Assembly: GCA_009830035.1 (NCBI GenBank)
Contig: SZZY01000004.1
Span: 62,001-126,000 of the forward strand
Direction of reading: 5' to 3'
Length of the DNA: 64,000 nt
Source of the DNA: Pantoea sp. Eser
GTDB lineage: Bacteria > Pseudomonadota > Gammaproteobacteria > Enterobacterales > Enterobacteriaceae
A program made the position numbers and the translations under genes. The notes under the pieces are model-generated. The model was not told the DNA's origin and did not search any database. It saw nothing but the letters and a program-made list of their open reading frames with translations. This document shows, piece after piece, positions 1 to 9,448 of this stretch; within the stretch, counting starts at the first letter, position 1; each line of letters opens with the position of its first letter.

Positions 1-695
1 ACAAACCAGACGCCGACGCTTTTGGAGCGAATCAGCCGCATCACCTGTTCGATTTTTTCCATCAGCACCGGCGGCGCGTCGTTAAACAGCAGATGTGCCT
101 CATCGAAGAAGAACACCAGTTTCGGCTGATCGAGGTCACCGGCTTCCGGCAGATGTTCATACAGCTCAGACAGCAGCCACAGCAGGCTGGTGGCGTAGAG
201 CTTCGGCATCTGGTAGAGCTTCTCCGCCGAAAGAATATTGATGAAGCCTTTACCCTGATCGTCGACCCGCATCCAGTCGGCGATATCCAGCATCGGCTCA
301 CCGAAGAAGTGCTCCGCGCCCTGTTGCTCCAGCGCCAGCAGCAGCGGACCGAGATCGGAGACGTTAGCCCGCACCGGGTGGCCTTTTTCACCGAAGATAT
401 CCCATAGTACTACCGGATTGGCCTGCGGCTGCCAGTCGGTCACGCCAATTTTCACCAGTCGCTGTTGTAACTTTTCGCCCGACTCGCCTGCCATCGCGAC
501 GCCGGTCAAATCGCCTTTCACATCGGCCATAAATACCGGCAAGCCAATCGATGAGAACGATTCTGCCAGCTTTTGCAGGGTGACGGTTTTACCGGTACCG
601 GTCGCGCCGGTAATCAGACCGTGGCGATTGGCCATTTGCGGTAACAGATTGAGCTGAACGTCGGGCGTCCGGGCAATCAACAGGGGCGAAGTCAT
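1..695 (-). CDS. yjgR: YjgR-like DUF853 ATPase (HerA-type), 3' end beyond window, internal deletion
   Basis: This matches the E. coli YjgR family of cytosolic P-loop ATPases related to HerA; their cellular role is not well settled. The start at 695 gives [10 protein letters not shown], and a Walker A motif GATGTGKT lies near residue 30. A Walker B-like stretch FFFDEAH lies near the window edge. The frame is open from 695 to position 1, so the C-terminus is outside. Compared with E. coli YjgR from memory, about 70 residues are missing between SDLGPLLLA and LEQQG (about 329-345), joined in frame. This removes the segment following the dimer of early ATPase strands, so the product is probably not functional although it has no stop. 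In E. coli yjgR lies close to leuX, as it does here, which supports core synteny. Confidence 0.85.
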   Translation of the reverse strand, partial: MTSPLLIARTPDVQLNLLPQMANRHGLITGATGTGKTVTLQKLAESFSSIGLPVFMADVKGDLTGVAMAGESGEKLQQRLVKIGVTDWQPQANPVVLWDIFGEKGHPVRANVSDLGPLLLALEQQGAEHFFGEPMLDIADWMRVDDQGKGFINILSAEKLYQMPKLYATSLLWLLSELYEHLPEAGDLDQPKLVFFFDEAHLLFNDAPPVLMEKIEQVMRLIRSKSVGVWF

Positions 696-773
696 GATTT
701 TCCACTCTCGGGCAAGGGGTTATGCCTGAAGAATAGCAAGCGGGGCGGGGGAAAGCGGAGAAGATTTCACCGA

Positions 774-804
774 AAAGCAGCCCATTGCTCCGCAGAGCAA
801 CGGG
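774..804 (-). terminator. Rho-independent terminator after the ABC binding-protein gene
   Basis: On the minus strand a 10-bp hairpin with a 4-nt loop (arms 795-804 and 781-790, one T-G or mismatch allowed) is followed by a short T-rich tract at about 771-776. It sits just after the stop codon of the binding-protein gene at 810. Confidence 0.6.
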
Positions 805-809
805 CCCGG

Positions 810-2389
810 TTACTTCTGCACTTCTTCAAAATTGAGCAGGCTGACGCCGATTCCCTGCTGCACGTTGCGGATATTGCTGCGCACTGCCACTTGGACCGCG
901 CCCTGCAGCATCACCACAAACGGTGATGACTGCTGCACCTGAGTCTGTAATTGCTGGTAACGGCTGCGACGTTTCACCGCATCGCTCTCACCGGCTTCGG
1001 CGCGGGTGGCGGCACTCAGTTCAGGGATGTTCCAGCCAACGCGCCACGCCAGCGTTTTGCCGCCGCCCGGCACGTTATAGGCAAAGGTGCTGGCGTTAGT
1101 ATTTAGGATCGATGTAGTCCGCGCCCCAGTAGGAGAAAATCGCCTAGAAGTCACAGCTGCGCATTTTGCTCCACAGCTCTGATTCCGCCACCGGCTGGAT
1201 ATCCAGATTCACCTCCGCCTTGGCGAAGCTGGCCTGCAGCGCCTGCGCCACGTCGATATACGGCGGCTGATTAACCACCGTCAGAGCGATGTGGGTGCCA
1301 GGCTTGACGCAGGCCTGTTGCAGAATCGACTGGGCTTTTTTCAGATCGTAATGGAACGGCGTGCTGTTTTATCGCGCCATCAAAACCGTCCGGCAGGAAG
1401 CTCTGATGAATGCGGTATTGCCCCTTTAACAGCTGATTCGCCAGGCTGTCATAATCGACCAGCCAGCGCGCTGCCTGCCATAACGCCGGATTGGCCAGCG
1501 CCGGTTGCTGCGGGCTTTGAGTATTAAAGCCGAGGTAGTAGATCAGGCTGGAGGGGAAAGCATCGACCCGGACATCTTTCACGCCTTTCACGGCAGCGAT
1601 CTGATCCGGCCCGAGCTGGTAGGCGACATCCACATCACCCTGCTGGATCAGCAGACGGCGGGTGCCCGGTTCGGCGACGCCTTTCAGCAGCACCCGCTTC
1701 AGATGCGGCTGTTGCGTACTGTAGCGATTAGCTTCCAGCACCAGCACCAGCGCCTGCAGCGGCACAAACTGTTTGATGGCATAGGCGGCACTGCCGGCGG
1801 AACGCGTTTTCAGCCAGCCGTTGCCGTAGTCGTTGTTGGCGGCATGCTGTTGCGCCAGCTTGCTGTCGACCAGCGACGCCACCGGCGCAGTGAGCAGCCG
1901 CAGCACCAGATCGCTGCCGATTTGTGCCGGCCAGCGCAGCTCAAGCTGGTGGTCGTTAATCACCGTAAACTGCTGGTTGATATTGTCAGGCGTCCAGCCA
2001 AACTCGCCCAGAATAAACGAAGGCGCTTTATTGAGTTTCACCGCGCGGGTTAACGAAAACACCACATCCCCGGCGGTCAGCGGATTGCCACTGGCGAAAC
2101 GGGCCTGCGGATTGAGATCGAATACCAGGCTGTGCGGGGTTTTGCCCGGCTGCCAGCGACTGGCCGCCAGCGGGGATAACTGCTGCGGATCCTGATGATT
2201 CGGCTCCAGCAGTGTTTGATAAATGTTACGCAGGCTGCTGTTGCTGATGGTTTCAAAGCTTTCGGCCGGGTCAAAGCTGATAATGCCATCGAGCGGCACC
2301 GCAATCACCAGCGTATCGACGGGCGTGGCGGCATGTACCGGGTGAACCAGCGCAACTGCGGTTAGCAGTGACAGGAGCGTTTTGCGCAT
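810..2389 (-). pseudogene. Peptide-type ABC transporter periplasmic binding protein (SBP_bac_5), broken
   Basis: The ancestral product would be a periplasmic solute-binding protein for peptides or related ligands. A Sec signal peptide is visible at the start (MRKTLLSLLTAVALVHPVHA), followed by the SBP_bac_5 opening DTLVIAVPLDGIISFDPAESF. The first frame runs from 2389 to about 1375 and then shifts; the remaining C-terminal part reads in other frames to the stop at 810-812 (ending NFEEVQK). A TAG at 1144-1146 interrupts DF-AIFSYWGADYI, where Gln is expected, and a further one-base shift follows near 1110. At least three lesions make this a clear pseudogene. No permease or ATPase partners are adjacent. 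The exact ligand cannot be told from sequence. Confidence 0.85.
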
Positions 2390-3101
2390 AAATAAAAGGT
2401 TATCCTGAATCGTTGATTCACCTACTCTATCTGGCGCGGTAAAAACTCAAAATGCCGGTTTGTTCTGAGCTTTGCACAATTATTGCCACAATGGTTCGGG
2501 CATATGAACAAATAAAGATAATTACTCGCCGTGATTATTGTGGCGGAATTTTGTCCGTTATTTAAATAATCTGGCTTACGCGCGGTCGATCACAATTTGT
2601 GCACGGGTTGATTGTCTGGCAATGAAAGTAAATATTATATTGCTAATAAGAATAATTATCTTGTATGGAAGTATGATATTTTTTTGCCGGTTATTCGGCG
2701 TGATGACGACTGACCGAAAATAATAGCCGGGCGTTAGCCGCTAAAAACCGCCTTTTGCCTGAAGATTGTGTGGTTTTAGTATAAATTTCCTCGATCTAAA
2801 ACTTTTACTTGCCTGTAACCTCAACGCAACACCATGATAAATTTTAACTAAAACACATCTTAAATTCAATTTTTACATTTAGACACATTTATATCCCTAA
2901 GATTGCCAGGTTATTAACCGATATGTTCCGTTATTCACATAAAAATTATTATACCCTCCTTGTTGGTTCTGCAGGCGTCTGTCCTGTGCGCGTTAATTCT
3001 CTGAAGTGACTGGTCACCTGCCATGCCAGCCGCTCGCGCTGCCAGCCTTTCTGTTGCATGGCGTATCAGTCGGGTATTTGGCAGATGAGAGTCGTGCGGA
3101 T
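2390..3101 (+). other. AT-rich intergenic region without a recognisable gene
   Basis: The roughly 700 bases between the divergent binding-protein and gluconate dehydrogenase genes are AT-rich. I see no protein with family resemblance on either strand; a 61-codon plus-strand ORF (2538-2723) lacks a ribosome binding site and family features. The region presumably holds the promoters of both flanking genes, but I cannot assign boxes with confidence. Confidence 0.5.
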
Positions 3102-4346
3102 ATGCTGTTACAAAAACCCACCACCAGGCGTAAATTTTTGCTGGGCTCATTACTGGCGTTGCCATTAAGCGAGCTGGTCTTTAAAGGCATCACTGCTGCG
3201 CAGGCCGCAGAGATGGCCGCCCCGGAATTAGCTGACTATAAACCGATCTTTTTCTCTGACGATGAGTGGCAGTTTATCCTTGCAGCCACCGATCGTTTGA
3301 TTCCGGCGGGCGGCAAAGGTAAAGCGCTAGGCGCGCTGGAAACCAACGTGCCGATCTTTATCGATCAGCAGCTGCACAGCGAAGAGTTTGGCAGCGAAAT
3401 CTACATGCAGGGCCCGTTCAACACCGAGGCGCCTGCCACCATGGGCTACCAGATCCCGTTCCGTCCGCAACAGATTTATCAGACTAGTATCCGGCTGATT
3501 AATCAGTGGTCGCAGACCACTCACCAGAAAGCGTTCCATGCGCTGACGTTGGAAGAAAAAGATGCGGTGCTGACCTGGGTAAATAAAAACGGCATCGACT
3601 TTGCGGCACTGGGCGAACCCAACCTGAAGGCGTCTCAGTTCTTCAGCCAGCTGCTTTCAGATACCAAGCACGGCAACCCGCGCGGCCAAATCCTTGAAGG
3701 CGACGATCCGTTTGAAGGACCGCGTTCGGAGCCTTATCCGCTGCCGGCGCTGGACGATACGCTGGACAACGTGATGTTTAAAGAAGCGGCGAAAAAGCTC
3801 GGTTACCATCCGTTCCCGAACCCGTCAGCCTGCGTGTCACGCGCGTGGAAAAACCCGTACGGCAACCAGATCGCCCCTTGCAACTACTGCGGCTACTGCA
3901 GTAAATATCCTTGCCTCAACTACTCCAAAGCCTCGCCACAAACCGCGGTAATGGATTCGCTGAAGCGAATGCCGAACTTCTCTTACGAAGTGAACGCGGA
4001 AGTAATCAAGGTAGTCCTGAACGATGATAAGAAAACCGCCAAAGAGGTTAACCCGGACAGCATGAGCATGAGCTTCCTGCTGATGGGCGCGGACTTTGAC
4101 CTCACCAAATATGTCTCTACCCACAACGTGGGCGGCGCGGTAATGGGCGATAACCCGAAAACGTCGGCGCTGAACAAGTACCTGCAGAGCTGGGACGTGC
4201 ATAACGTGTTTGTGCTAGGCGGCAACGCCTTCCCGCAGAACTTCCAGGCGAACCCGACCGATACGATCGGCGCCATTACGCTGATGGCGGCACAGGCGAT
4301 CAAAGATCAGTATCTGAAAAATCCCGGCCCACTGGTACAGGCATAA
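3102..4346 (+). pseudogene. Fusion of gluconate 2-dehydrogenase subunit 3 and GMC flavoprotein remnants
   Basis: The N-terminal ~190 residues are gluconate 2-dehydrogenase subunit 3: a twin-arginine signal TTRRKFLLGSLLALPLS, then FFSDDEWQFILAATDRLIPA. At about 3670 the frame passes without a stop into the middle of the GMC flavoprotein large subunit (GNPRGQILEGDDPFEGPRS, then the Cys-rich CNYCGYCSKYPC). A second in-frame jump near 4047 goes to the GMC C-terminus (HNVGGAVMGDNPKTS, GNAFPQN). The FAD-binding N-terminus of GMC is gone, so oxidoreductase activity is not credible. I chose the ATG at 3102 because it directly precedes the TAT signal; the longer upstream start at 3006 adds residues unlike the family. 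Normally subunit 3, GMC and cytochrome c form a periplasmic complex that oxidises sugar acids or ketogluconate and feeds electrons to the respiratory chain. The truncated cytochrome follows 4 bases downstream. Confidence 0.85.
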
Positions 4347-4350
4347 GCGC

Positions 4351-4974
4351 ATGAACAAGCTGAAACTGACATCCTTTTTATTCGCCAACGCAGTGCTGTT
4401 GGCCAGCGGTTTTGCCCTGCCAGCGCACGCTGAAGATGAGGCGCAACTGATCAAGCAGGGTGAATATCTCTCCCGGCTGGGCGATTGCATGGCGTGCCAC
4501 TCATTACCCGGCAAACCGGATTATTCGGGCGGGCTGGCGATTGAGTCGAATCTCGGCACCATCTTCTCCACCAACATCACGCCGGATAAACCCCACGGCA
4601 TCGGCGACTACAGCGAACAACAGTTCTCTGATGCGGTGCGTAAAGGGGTATTACCGGACGGATCGCGGCTCTACCCGGCGATGCCATACCCGGATTACGC
4701 CAAAATCAGCGATACCGATATACACGCGCTCTACGTCTACTTTATGAAAGGCGTACAGCCGAGCGCGGAACAGCCGCCGGAAACCAAACTGAGCTTCCCG
4801 TTCAGCCAGCGCTGGGGCATGCGTTTATGGAACTGGGCGTTCACCTCGGATAAACCGTTCCAGCCCATTGGCGGCGCTCCAGCGCTTCGATTAATTCCGG
4901 GAAGAAGTCCTGCAAAATTTCCGGCGTCATCAGTTCCGGGTACTGCATCAGATGCTCACGGATACGTTCGTTGA
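4351..4974 (+). pseudogene. Gluconate 2-dehydrogenase-type cytochrome c subunit, truncated by deletion
   Basis: The start gives a Sec signal peptide (MNKLKLTSFLFANAVLLASG...PAHA) and one heme-binding motif CMACH near residue 48, followed by the usual SGGLAIESNLGTIFSTNITPD. Family members carry three hemes in about 420-450 residues; here authentic sequence stops near residue 175 (KPFQPIGG, about 4870) and the frame then runs into the reverse complement of the neighbouring minus-strand gene until a stop at 4974. Thus two hemes are deleted. It belongs to the operon of the fused gluconate dehydrogenase gene and would have been periplasmic or inner-membrane anchored. Confidence 0.85.
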
Positions 4975-5502
4975 CGTCCGGCAGCAGACGCTGGGCCGCC
5001 GCGCTGGCGGTGATTTTGTGTTTCTTCATCATCGCGCGCAGCAGATCAGCCGGCAGCCAATCTTCATCATCCGCATCGTCGATCATCTCCTCCAGTGCAT
5101 CCAGTTCGTCAAACATCTCCATCAGCGCTTCGGTTTGCGGCGTGCGCGACTCATATTCACGCGGATGTTCCTCTTCGAGGAAGCGCAGCATGGCGCGCAT
5201 CGGGGTGCCGTCTGGCGTGGCCGGTGGCTCGGCGGCAAACCAGCTCAGCAGCTGGTGCATGGTGATCTGGTGAACGCGGAAGCCGCTGTCGATCAGCTCA
5301 TCGGACAGCACTTCTGCGGTTTCATTTTCAATCAGACAGATATGAATGCGGTTTGGCTCGTACTGATCCAGCCACTGGTAGATCTCTTCAATCACGCCAT
5401 CGTCATACTCGAATTTTTGGTGAAATAGCTGTCGTCCTGGTCGTGAACGCAGGCCTGAATCCGATCGGGGTCGAAGTAAAGTGCGATTTTGATGCCTTTC
5501 AT
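4870..5502 (-). pseudogene. Conserved hypothetical acidic protein, frameshifted and 3'-truncated
   Basis: The start at 5502 gives MKGIKIALYFDPDRIQACVHDQDDSYFTK. An A-tract near 5412-5416 is one base short, which shifts the frame; restoring one A gives a continuous ~210-residue protein through GVIEEIYQWLDQYEPNRIHICLIENETAE to ELIEALERRQWAG. The middle is very acidic (DELDALEEMIDDADDEDWLP). The natural C-terminus is lost at the deletion junction with cytochrome c near 4870. I do not recognise a named family. The homopolymer lesion could be a sequencing error; the truncation cannot. Confidence 0.65.
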
Positions 5503-5658
5503 GCGTGCTGTCCTGTAGAAATCAAAACAACACTATAGCGCTCAACGTGCGGATAAGGGAGTGTCGGGGTTCACAGCGTGAAGTGCAGGGAGGATTGGAC
5601 CGGCCAATGCTCCCCGCTTTGTCGATGCAAAAGGGGAGACAGAGGCGCTACGGCTTTA

Positions 5659-6177
5659 TCAGGAGATAAATTTGCCCTGTTTTAAGACCACGTCACAGGC
5701 TTTGGTTTTCAGCTTCTCGCCCATCGGGGAGTTGCTCAGGCTCTGCAGGTTGAGCTGCTGGCCGTTGCCGGTATTGAGCAGACCCGCCACACCCTAGGTG
5801 TAGTCAGTCTTTTGCTCCTGTGCGGTGGTAGTGTTCAGACCGAGTTTGCTCAGCACCTGATCTTTAACCGACTGCACATTGTTTTTCACCACGTTGTGCT
5901 CGACGCAATACTGCATCACGCCCGCCGCGTTGGTCATGCTGTTAGCGCTGACCGCTTTGTCGCCGCCATTCAGTAACCCGGTAAGGTAAGAGAGTGACAG
6001 ACCGCCATTCTGCTGGGTGGTCCCGGTGGTGGTGCCGGAGGTGTTACCGTTGTTCTGCTGGCTGAGCTGCGATGCCGCACTGCTCAGTTGATCCTGCCAG
6101 CTGGCGGCTGATGCACTGCCCGCCACCAGACGTGCCGCTAATCCCCATCCCCACGCACTGCGTTGTGCTTGTTTCAT
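5659..6177 (-). pseudogene. yjjA: YjjA-like DUF2501 periplasmic protein, nonsense mutation
   Basis: The product resembles E. coli YjjA (DUF2501), a small exported protein of unknown function. Visible features are an N-terminal signal-like segment ending SASAASWQDQL, a Gln/Ser/Thr-rich linker, the conserved SMTNAAGVMQYCVEHN, and after a TAG codon at 5794-5796 the conserved GVAGLLNTGNGQQL and KACDVVLKQGKFIS. Reading through the TAG as one residue gives the full family length of about 170. E. coli has Gln at this position, so CAG changed to TAG, within a CCAGG context. No other lesion is seen, so this gene could be a single-mutation pseudogene or a base-calling error. Confidence 0.85.
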
Positions 6178-6737
6178 CTCAACCTCTGTCTGTAATTGTA
6201 TGGCTTATTCAGCCTTGCCTAGAGCGACTGGCGAGCAGAAAGTTCCTGAACTTATCCATTAATAAGTGCTTTGGGAATATTCTGTAATCCTTGACTAAAT
6301 AGAAGGTCCGATGAAGTGTGATTTATTTATATGTCATTCTGGCTAGTAAGAATAATACGATTTTATTCTCTGTAATATTCTTTAATATTTATTTATATTG
6401 TTGTTATCTTTCGCCGGATTATTCTTGGTTAAAGTAAATTTAACCGCTAGGCTTAAATGTTTATTTTTATGCTGGATACTTTTGCATAGTTATTATCATC
6501 AGGGAAAAGAAAGCGTAGATAAGTTTCTGTTTTTATATATTTTTATATCTTTAATATGAAGTGGGTATCTGGAGTTTAAGCGGGTTTATAATGCAGTTAT
6601 CACGCAGATTTTATCGATTTTATCGCAATCAATTTTTTATTCCGCCTTGCGAAATCCGTGAGAGTGTTCATGCTTAATCACTGTGCTAGGCAGTTGTGGC
6701 GATTATTTAAAAGTCTTGAGTTAACGGGAGGGAATAT
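6178..6737 (+). other. AT-rich intergenic region
   Basis: About 560 bases of low-GC sequence between the divergent yjjA and DUF2382 genes. I find no coding region with family features. The last bases (6726-6734) carry a GGGAGGGAA-type ribosome binding site for the gene starting at 6738. Confidence 0.5.
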
Positions 6738-7152
6738 ATGGCGGGGCAGCCAGAACACAATAATGATGCTGAGGTTACGCTGAAACTCGCGGAAGATGCA
6801 GATAGCGCTGACAAAGCAAACCGTTGTCGATGGACATGTCCGCGTAACCCGTTCCACAACCGAGCATGACGAGGTAATCAGTACGCTGCTTAACCGGGAG
6901 AGGGTTGAGGTTGAGCATGCAGCGAAAGCGCAACGCGTCGAGATGATGCCCGAAATCAGGGAAGAGAACGGTGTACTGGAAGGGAACGGTGTACTGATTG
7001 TCCCGGTAGTAGAAGAAGAGATTGAAGTAGTCAGAAAACTGGTGCTTAAAGAGGAGATTCACATCCGAAAAGTGCAGGACAGCGTTCCTTTTCAGGAAGC
7101 GGTTACCCGACGTGAGCAGCAGGTGAATGTAGAGAGAGATGACGATCGGTAA
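6738..7152 (+). pseudogene. DUF2382 (YsnF/AvaK) stress protein, short paralog, frameshifted
   Basis: The ATG at 6738 follows a good ribosome binding site (GGGAGG) and gives MAGQPEHNNDAEVTLKLAED; the frame then shifts near 6800 and the family sequence continues as ALTKQTVVDGHVRVTR, RVEVEHAAKAQRVE and LIVPVVEEEIEV to the stop at 7152. The final motif KLVLKEEIHIRKVQDSVPFQ is typical of DUF2382. An 18-nt direct repeat at about 6967-7000 inserts six extra residues (ENGVLEG-NGVL), a tandem duplication that keeps the frame. DUF2382 proteins are linked to general stress responses, but the biochemical role is unknown. It lies 31 bases before a longer paralog, probably in one operon. Confidence 0.75.
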
Positions 7153-7183
7153 TAATAAACATCTAACAAGAGAGGAATCTATC

Positions 7184-8196
7184 ATGGCACAAGAAAAAAT
7201 CGTAACACTGTTCGATTCTGCAATTCAGGCAGAGGCCGCGAAAAGAAATCTCGTGAAAGCAGGCTTTTCTGATCGGGACATCAGTCTTATCAGTGGAGAA
7301 CGTTTGCAGCAGGAAGGGCATTCAATTAAGCACCCGAGATCTGGCAGCGCCTGTTTGGCCGCACCGTCGATAAAGAGCAGGCGGATGTTTACACCAGAGC
7401 GATGGATAAAGGTGGCGTGGTACTGACGCTGCGTACCGAAGAAGACAAGCTGGCGCGTGCCATGACCATTCTGCACTCGCATGACTCGTTTGATGTGCCA
7501 TCGCGGATGCAAAGCTCGATTGAGAACGGCGCACCTGCTGCAGGTATTAATCCGACCGCCGGTAAAGAGTTTGCCGGAGAGACAAATGATCGACAGGTTG
7601 GGCCACGACGCACCTCGCTGACCGGCGATGAGAGTGAAGAAGACATTCTGCGTCTGGCCGAAGAGCAGATTGAAGTCGGTAAGCTTCTGGTGAGTGAAGG
7701 TTCGACTCGGGTTCGCCGCTATACCGTGACGGATCAGGTCTCTGAAGATATTTCGCTGCATGAGCAGCACGCTGACATCTTCCGTAGTTCGGTGAATGAA
7801 CCAGCGCTGGCAGGTGAAGTGGACTGGTCAGAGAAAACCGTCGAAGTGGCTGAAATCCACGAGTAACCGGTGATCAACAAAACGACCCATGTGAAAGAAG
7901 AAGTTGTGGTGCGTACTGACGGTAGCGAACGTACCGAGACCATTAATGACACGGTGCGTCGTCAGGAAGTGGACATCGAGCATGCGCGGGCCGGACTGGA
8001 TAACGAACTATCACCAACCGGTGCAGCAGGCGTTAAACCCGCTACCGCAGCAGGTGTGGGCACCCAGTCACCAGGCGTGGCCACCGAGCGCGACCACAAA
8101 GCTGGCCTGACTGAGAAGGTGAGTGAGAAAGCCAGCGAAGCGAAAGACAAGGTTGAGAACAAGCTGAAACAGCGTGACTACGACCATTCGCATTGA
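7184..8196 (+). pseudogene. YsnF/AvaK-domain stress protein (N-terminal flexible domain plus DUF2382), broken
   Basis: The ATG at 7184 follows AGAGAGGAA and gives MAQEKIVTLFDSAIQAEAAKRNLVKAGF, the general-stress N-terminal domain. A one-base loss near 7335 shifts the frame; the continuation IWQRLFGRTVDKEQADVYTRAMDKGG reads from about 7340, followed by the DUF2382 core EQIEVGKLLVSEGSTRVRRYTV. A TAA at 7864-7866 breaks EIHE-PVINKTTHVKEEVVV, and the last frame ends at 8196 with a charged tail (EKVSEKASEAKDKVENKLKQ). Intact length would be about 337 residues. Two lesions make this a pseudogene. A terminator follows at 8259. Confidence 0.8.
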
Positions 8197-8258
8197 GGTG
8201 CCAGCCTCGTCAGCCATGAGCATTAAACCGGATGGCTGATGGTAAGCAGGTGAAGAAG

Positions 8259-8287
8259 AGCCAGCCAAGAGGCTGGTTCTTTTTTTG
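8259..8287 (+). terminator. Rho-independent terminator of the DUF2382 operon
   Basis: An 8-bp stem (8259-8266 with 8271-8278, one G-T pair) closes an AAGA loop and is followed by CT7. It can be extended by GAA/TTC pairs on the outside. Confidence 0.85.
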
Positions 8288-8555
8288 GGGGTTGATCGGG
8301 GGATTGAGAGCGGGTTTCGAGATAAGGACGCCGGGCAGCATGGCTGCTGCGACTTTTTCGTATGTAGAAGGGTTACACAGGTGTGTGAGCAAGATGGATC
8401 TGACATGATGGGTTTCAGCATGATTCATCGTTTAAGAAGCGGGGCAGCAGTGTTCAGCGAGTAGCCAGCCATTAGGTGCGATGCAGGGCCATGCAGGCAA
8501 TATCAAGCTACGCTGTTTTTTTCACCGCTTAAACGCACAACCCGGATGAATAGTG

Positions 8556-8583
8556 TTGCGCATGGTGGCCGTAACGGTATAAT
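8556..8583 (+). promoter_or_regulatory. Sigma70-type promoter of leuX
   Basis: A consensus -10 box TATAAT at 8578-8583 is preceded at 16 bases by TTGCGC (8556-8561). It lies 28 bases before the tRNA, as expected for a stable RNA promoter. Confidence 0.7.
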
Positions 8584-8611
8584 CCCCAGCGTTTTCCGCA
8601 TCCTCTTCAGT

Positions 8612-8696
8612 GCCGAAGTGGCGAAATCGGTAGACGCAGTTGATTCAAAATCAACCATCGAAAGATGTGCCGGTTCGAGTCCGGCCTTCGGCACCA
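8612..8696 (+). tRNA. leuX: tRNA-Leu (anticodon CAA)
   Basis: An 85-nt class II tRNA with encoded CCA end closely matches E. coli leuX. The acceptor arms GCCGAAG and CTTCGGC pair, the anticodon loop TTCAAAA puts CAA at 8646-8648, there is a long variable arm, and the T arm carries GGTTCGAGTCC. It reads UUG codons. In enterobacteria leuX is a frequent integration site for genomic islands, and here foreign sequence begins directly downstream. Confidence 0.97.
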
Positions 8697-8717
8697 ATAG
8701 AATGTATAATGCAATTA

Positions 8718-8742
8718 AGTCACCTAAGGGTGGCTTTTTTTG
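8718..8742 (+). terminator. Rho-independent terminator of leuX
   Basis: A 7-bp stem (8718-8724 with 8729-8735) followed by T7 lies 21 bases after the tRNA CCA end. Confidence 0.8.
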
Positions 8743-8935
8743 TTTCTGACTTTCGAGAGTTCTTCTTTCTTTACCCGGTTCAGTCTTCCATTATTGTATT
8801 TAAAATCATATACATATAATCTCCTTCGATAAAAAATCTTCTAATACAATGATGCTCAAATCTCAGGTAAGCAACTCTCATTAACTTGACAACAATGATG
8901 ACGCATAGGAGCTTTACTGTACTCTGACGATTTAG

Positions 8936-9148
8936 GTTATCGAAAGACTATTAATTGTTTTTGGGCGATATAACTATCTTTTACGTGAAATGGGATTTCA
9001 CATTGATAAAGGGCGGAAAACGCTTTCAGAACATCTCCAATTAGGATCCGTAAGCATCCTTGCGCTTCGTTCAATATATGTTTCCTTACCACCCCTTAGA
9101 GCAGCACAAGATATGGAAATTGGCTTGGCTACTACATATGATCGCTAA
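8936..9148 (+). pseudogene. Unidentified coding remnant at the left end of the island
   Basis: A 71-codon open frame without an ATG start shows protein-like composition (RYNYLLREMGFHIDKGRKTLSE fragment region, then LPPLRAAQDMEIGLATTYDR). I do not recognise the family. It lies between leuX and dptF, where islands often carry an integrase, but no tyrosine-recombinase motifs are visible. The rest of 8743-9448 shows no support for a gene. Confidence 0.3.
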
Positions 9149-9448
9149 GAAAACGATGTTATATAGCGTAGGTGTTGACCGGCCTCATACAATCCTCCTG
9201 CCAGAAATGGTAGGTACAATCCTTTTAAGCAGTAGGTAGAATTGAAATAATATAAGGTTAAGGCTTTTTCAGGCTCTGACTGAAGGTGAACATTGAAGCC
9301 TTGGAATGAGCAAACCTGTTTTAGAATCTACTATCGGAAGGCATGGTGGTAGGCATTATCAAACCATTAAATTGGCTCAATCTTCAGTCGAGTTAATATT
9401 TACGTTTATATAGAATGGTTACTAATCCACATCAGAGACTGTGCGGTT

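Noticed and set aside
1505..2053. 182-codon plus-strand ORF
   Set aside because: Lies antisense to the ABC binding-protein gene; His/Gln/Arg-rich composition is typical of a shadow frame.
2538..2723. Small hydrophobic ORF in the intergenic region
   Set aside because: No ribosome binding site and no conserved feature; AT-rich DNA readily makes such frames.
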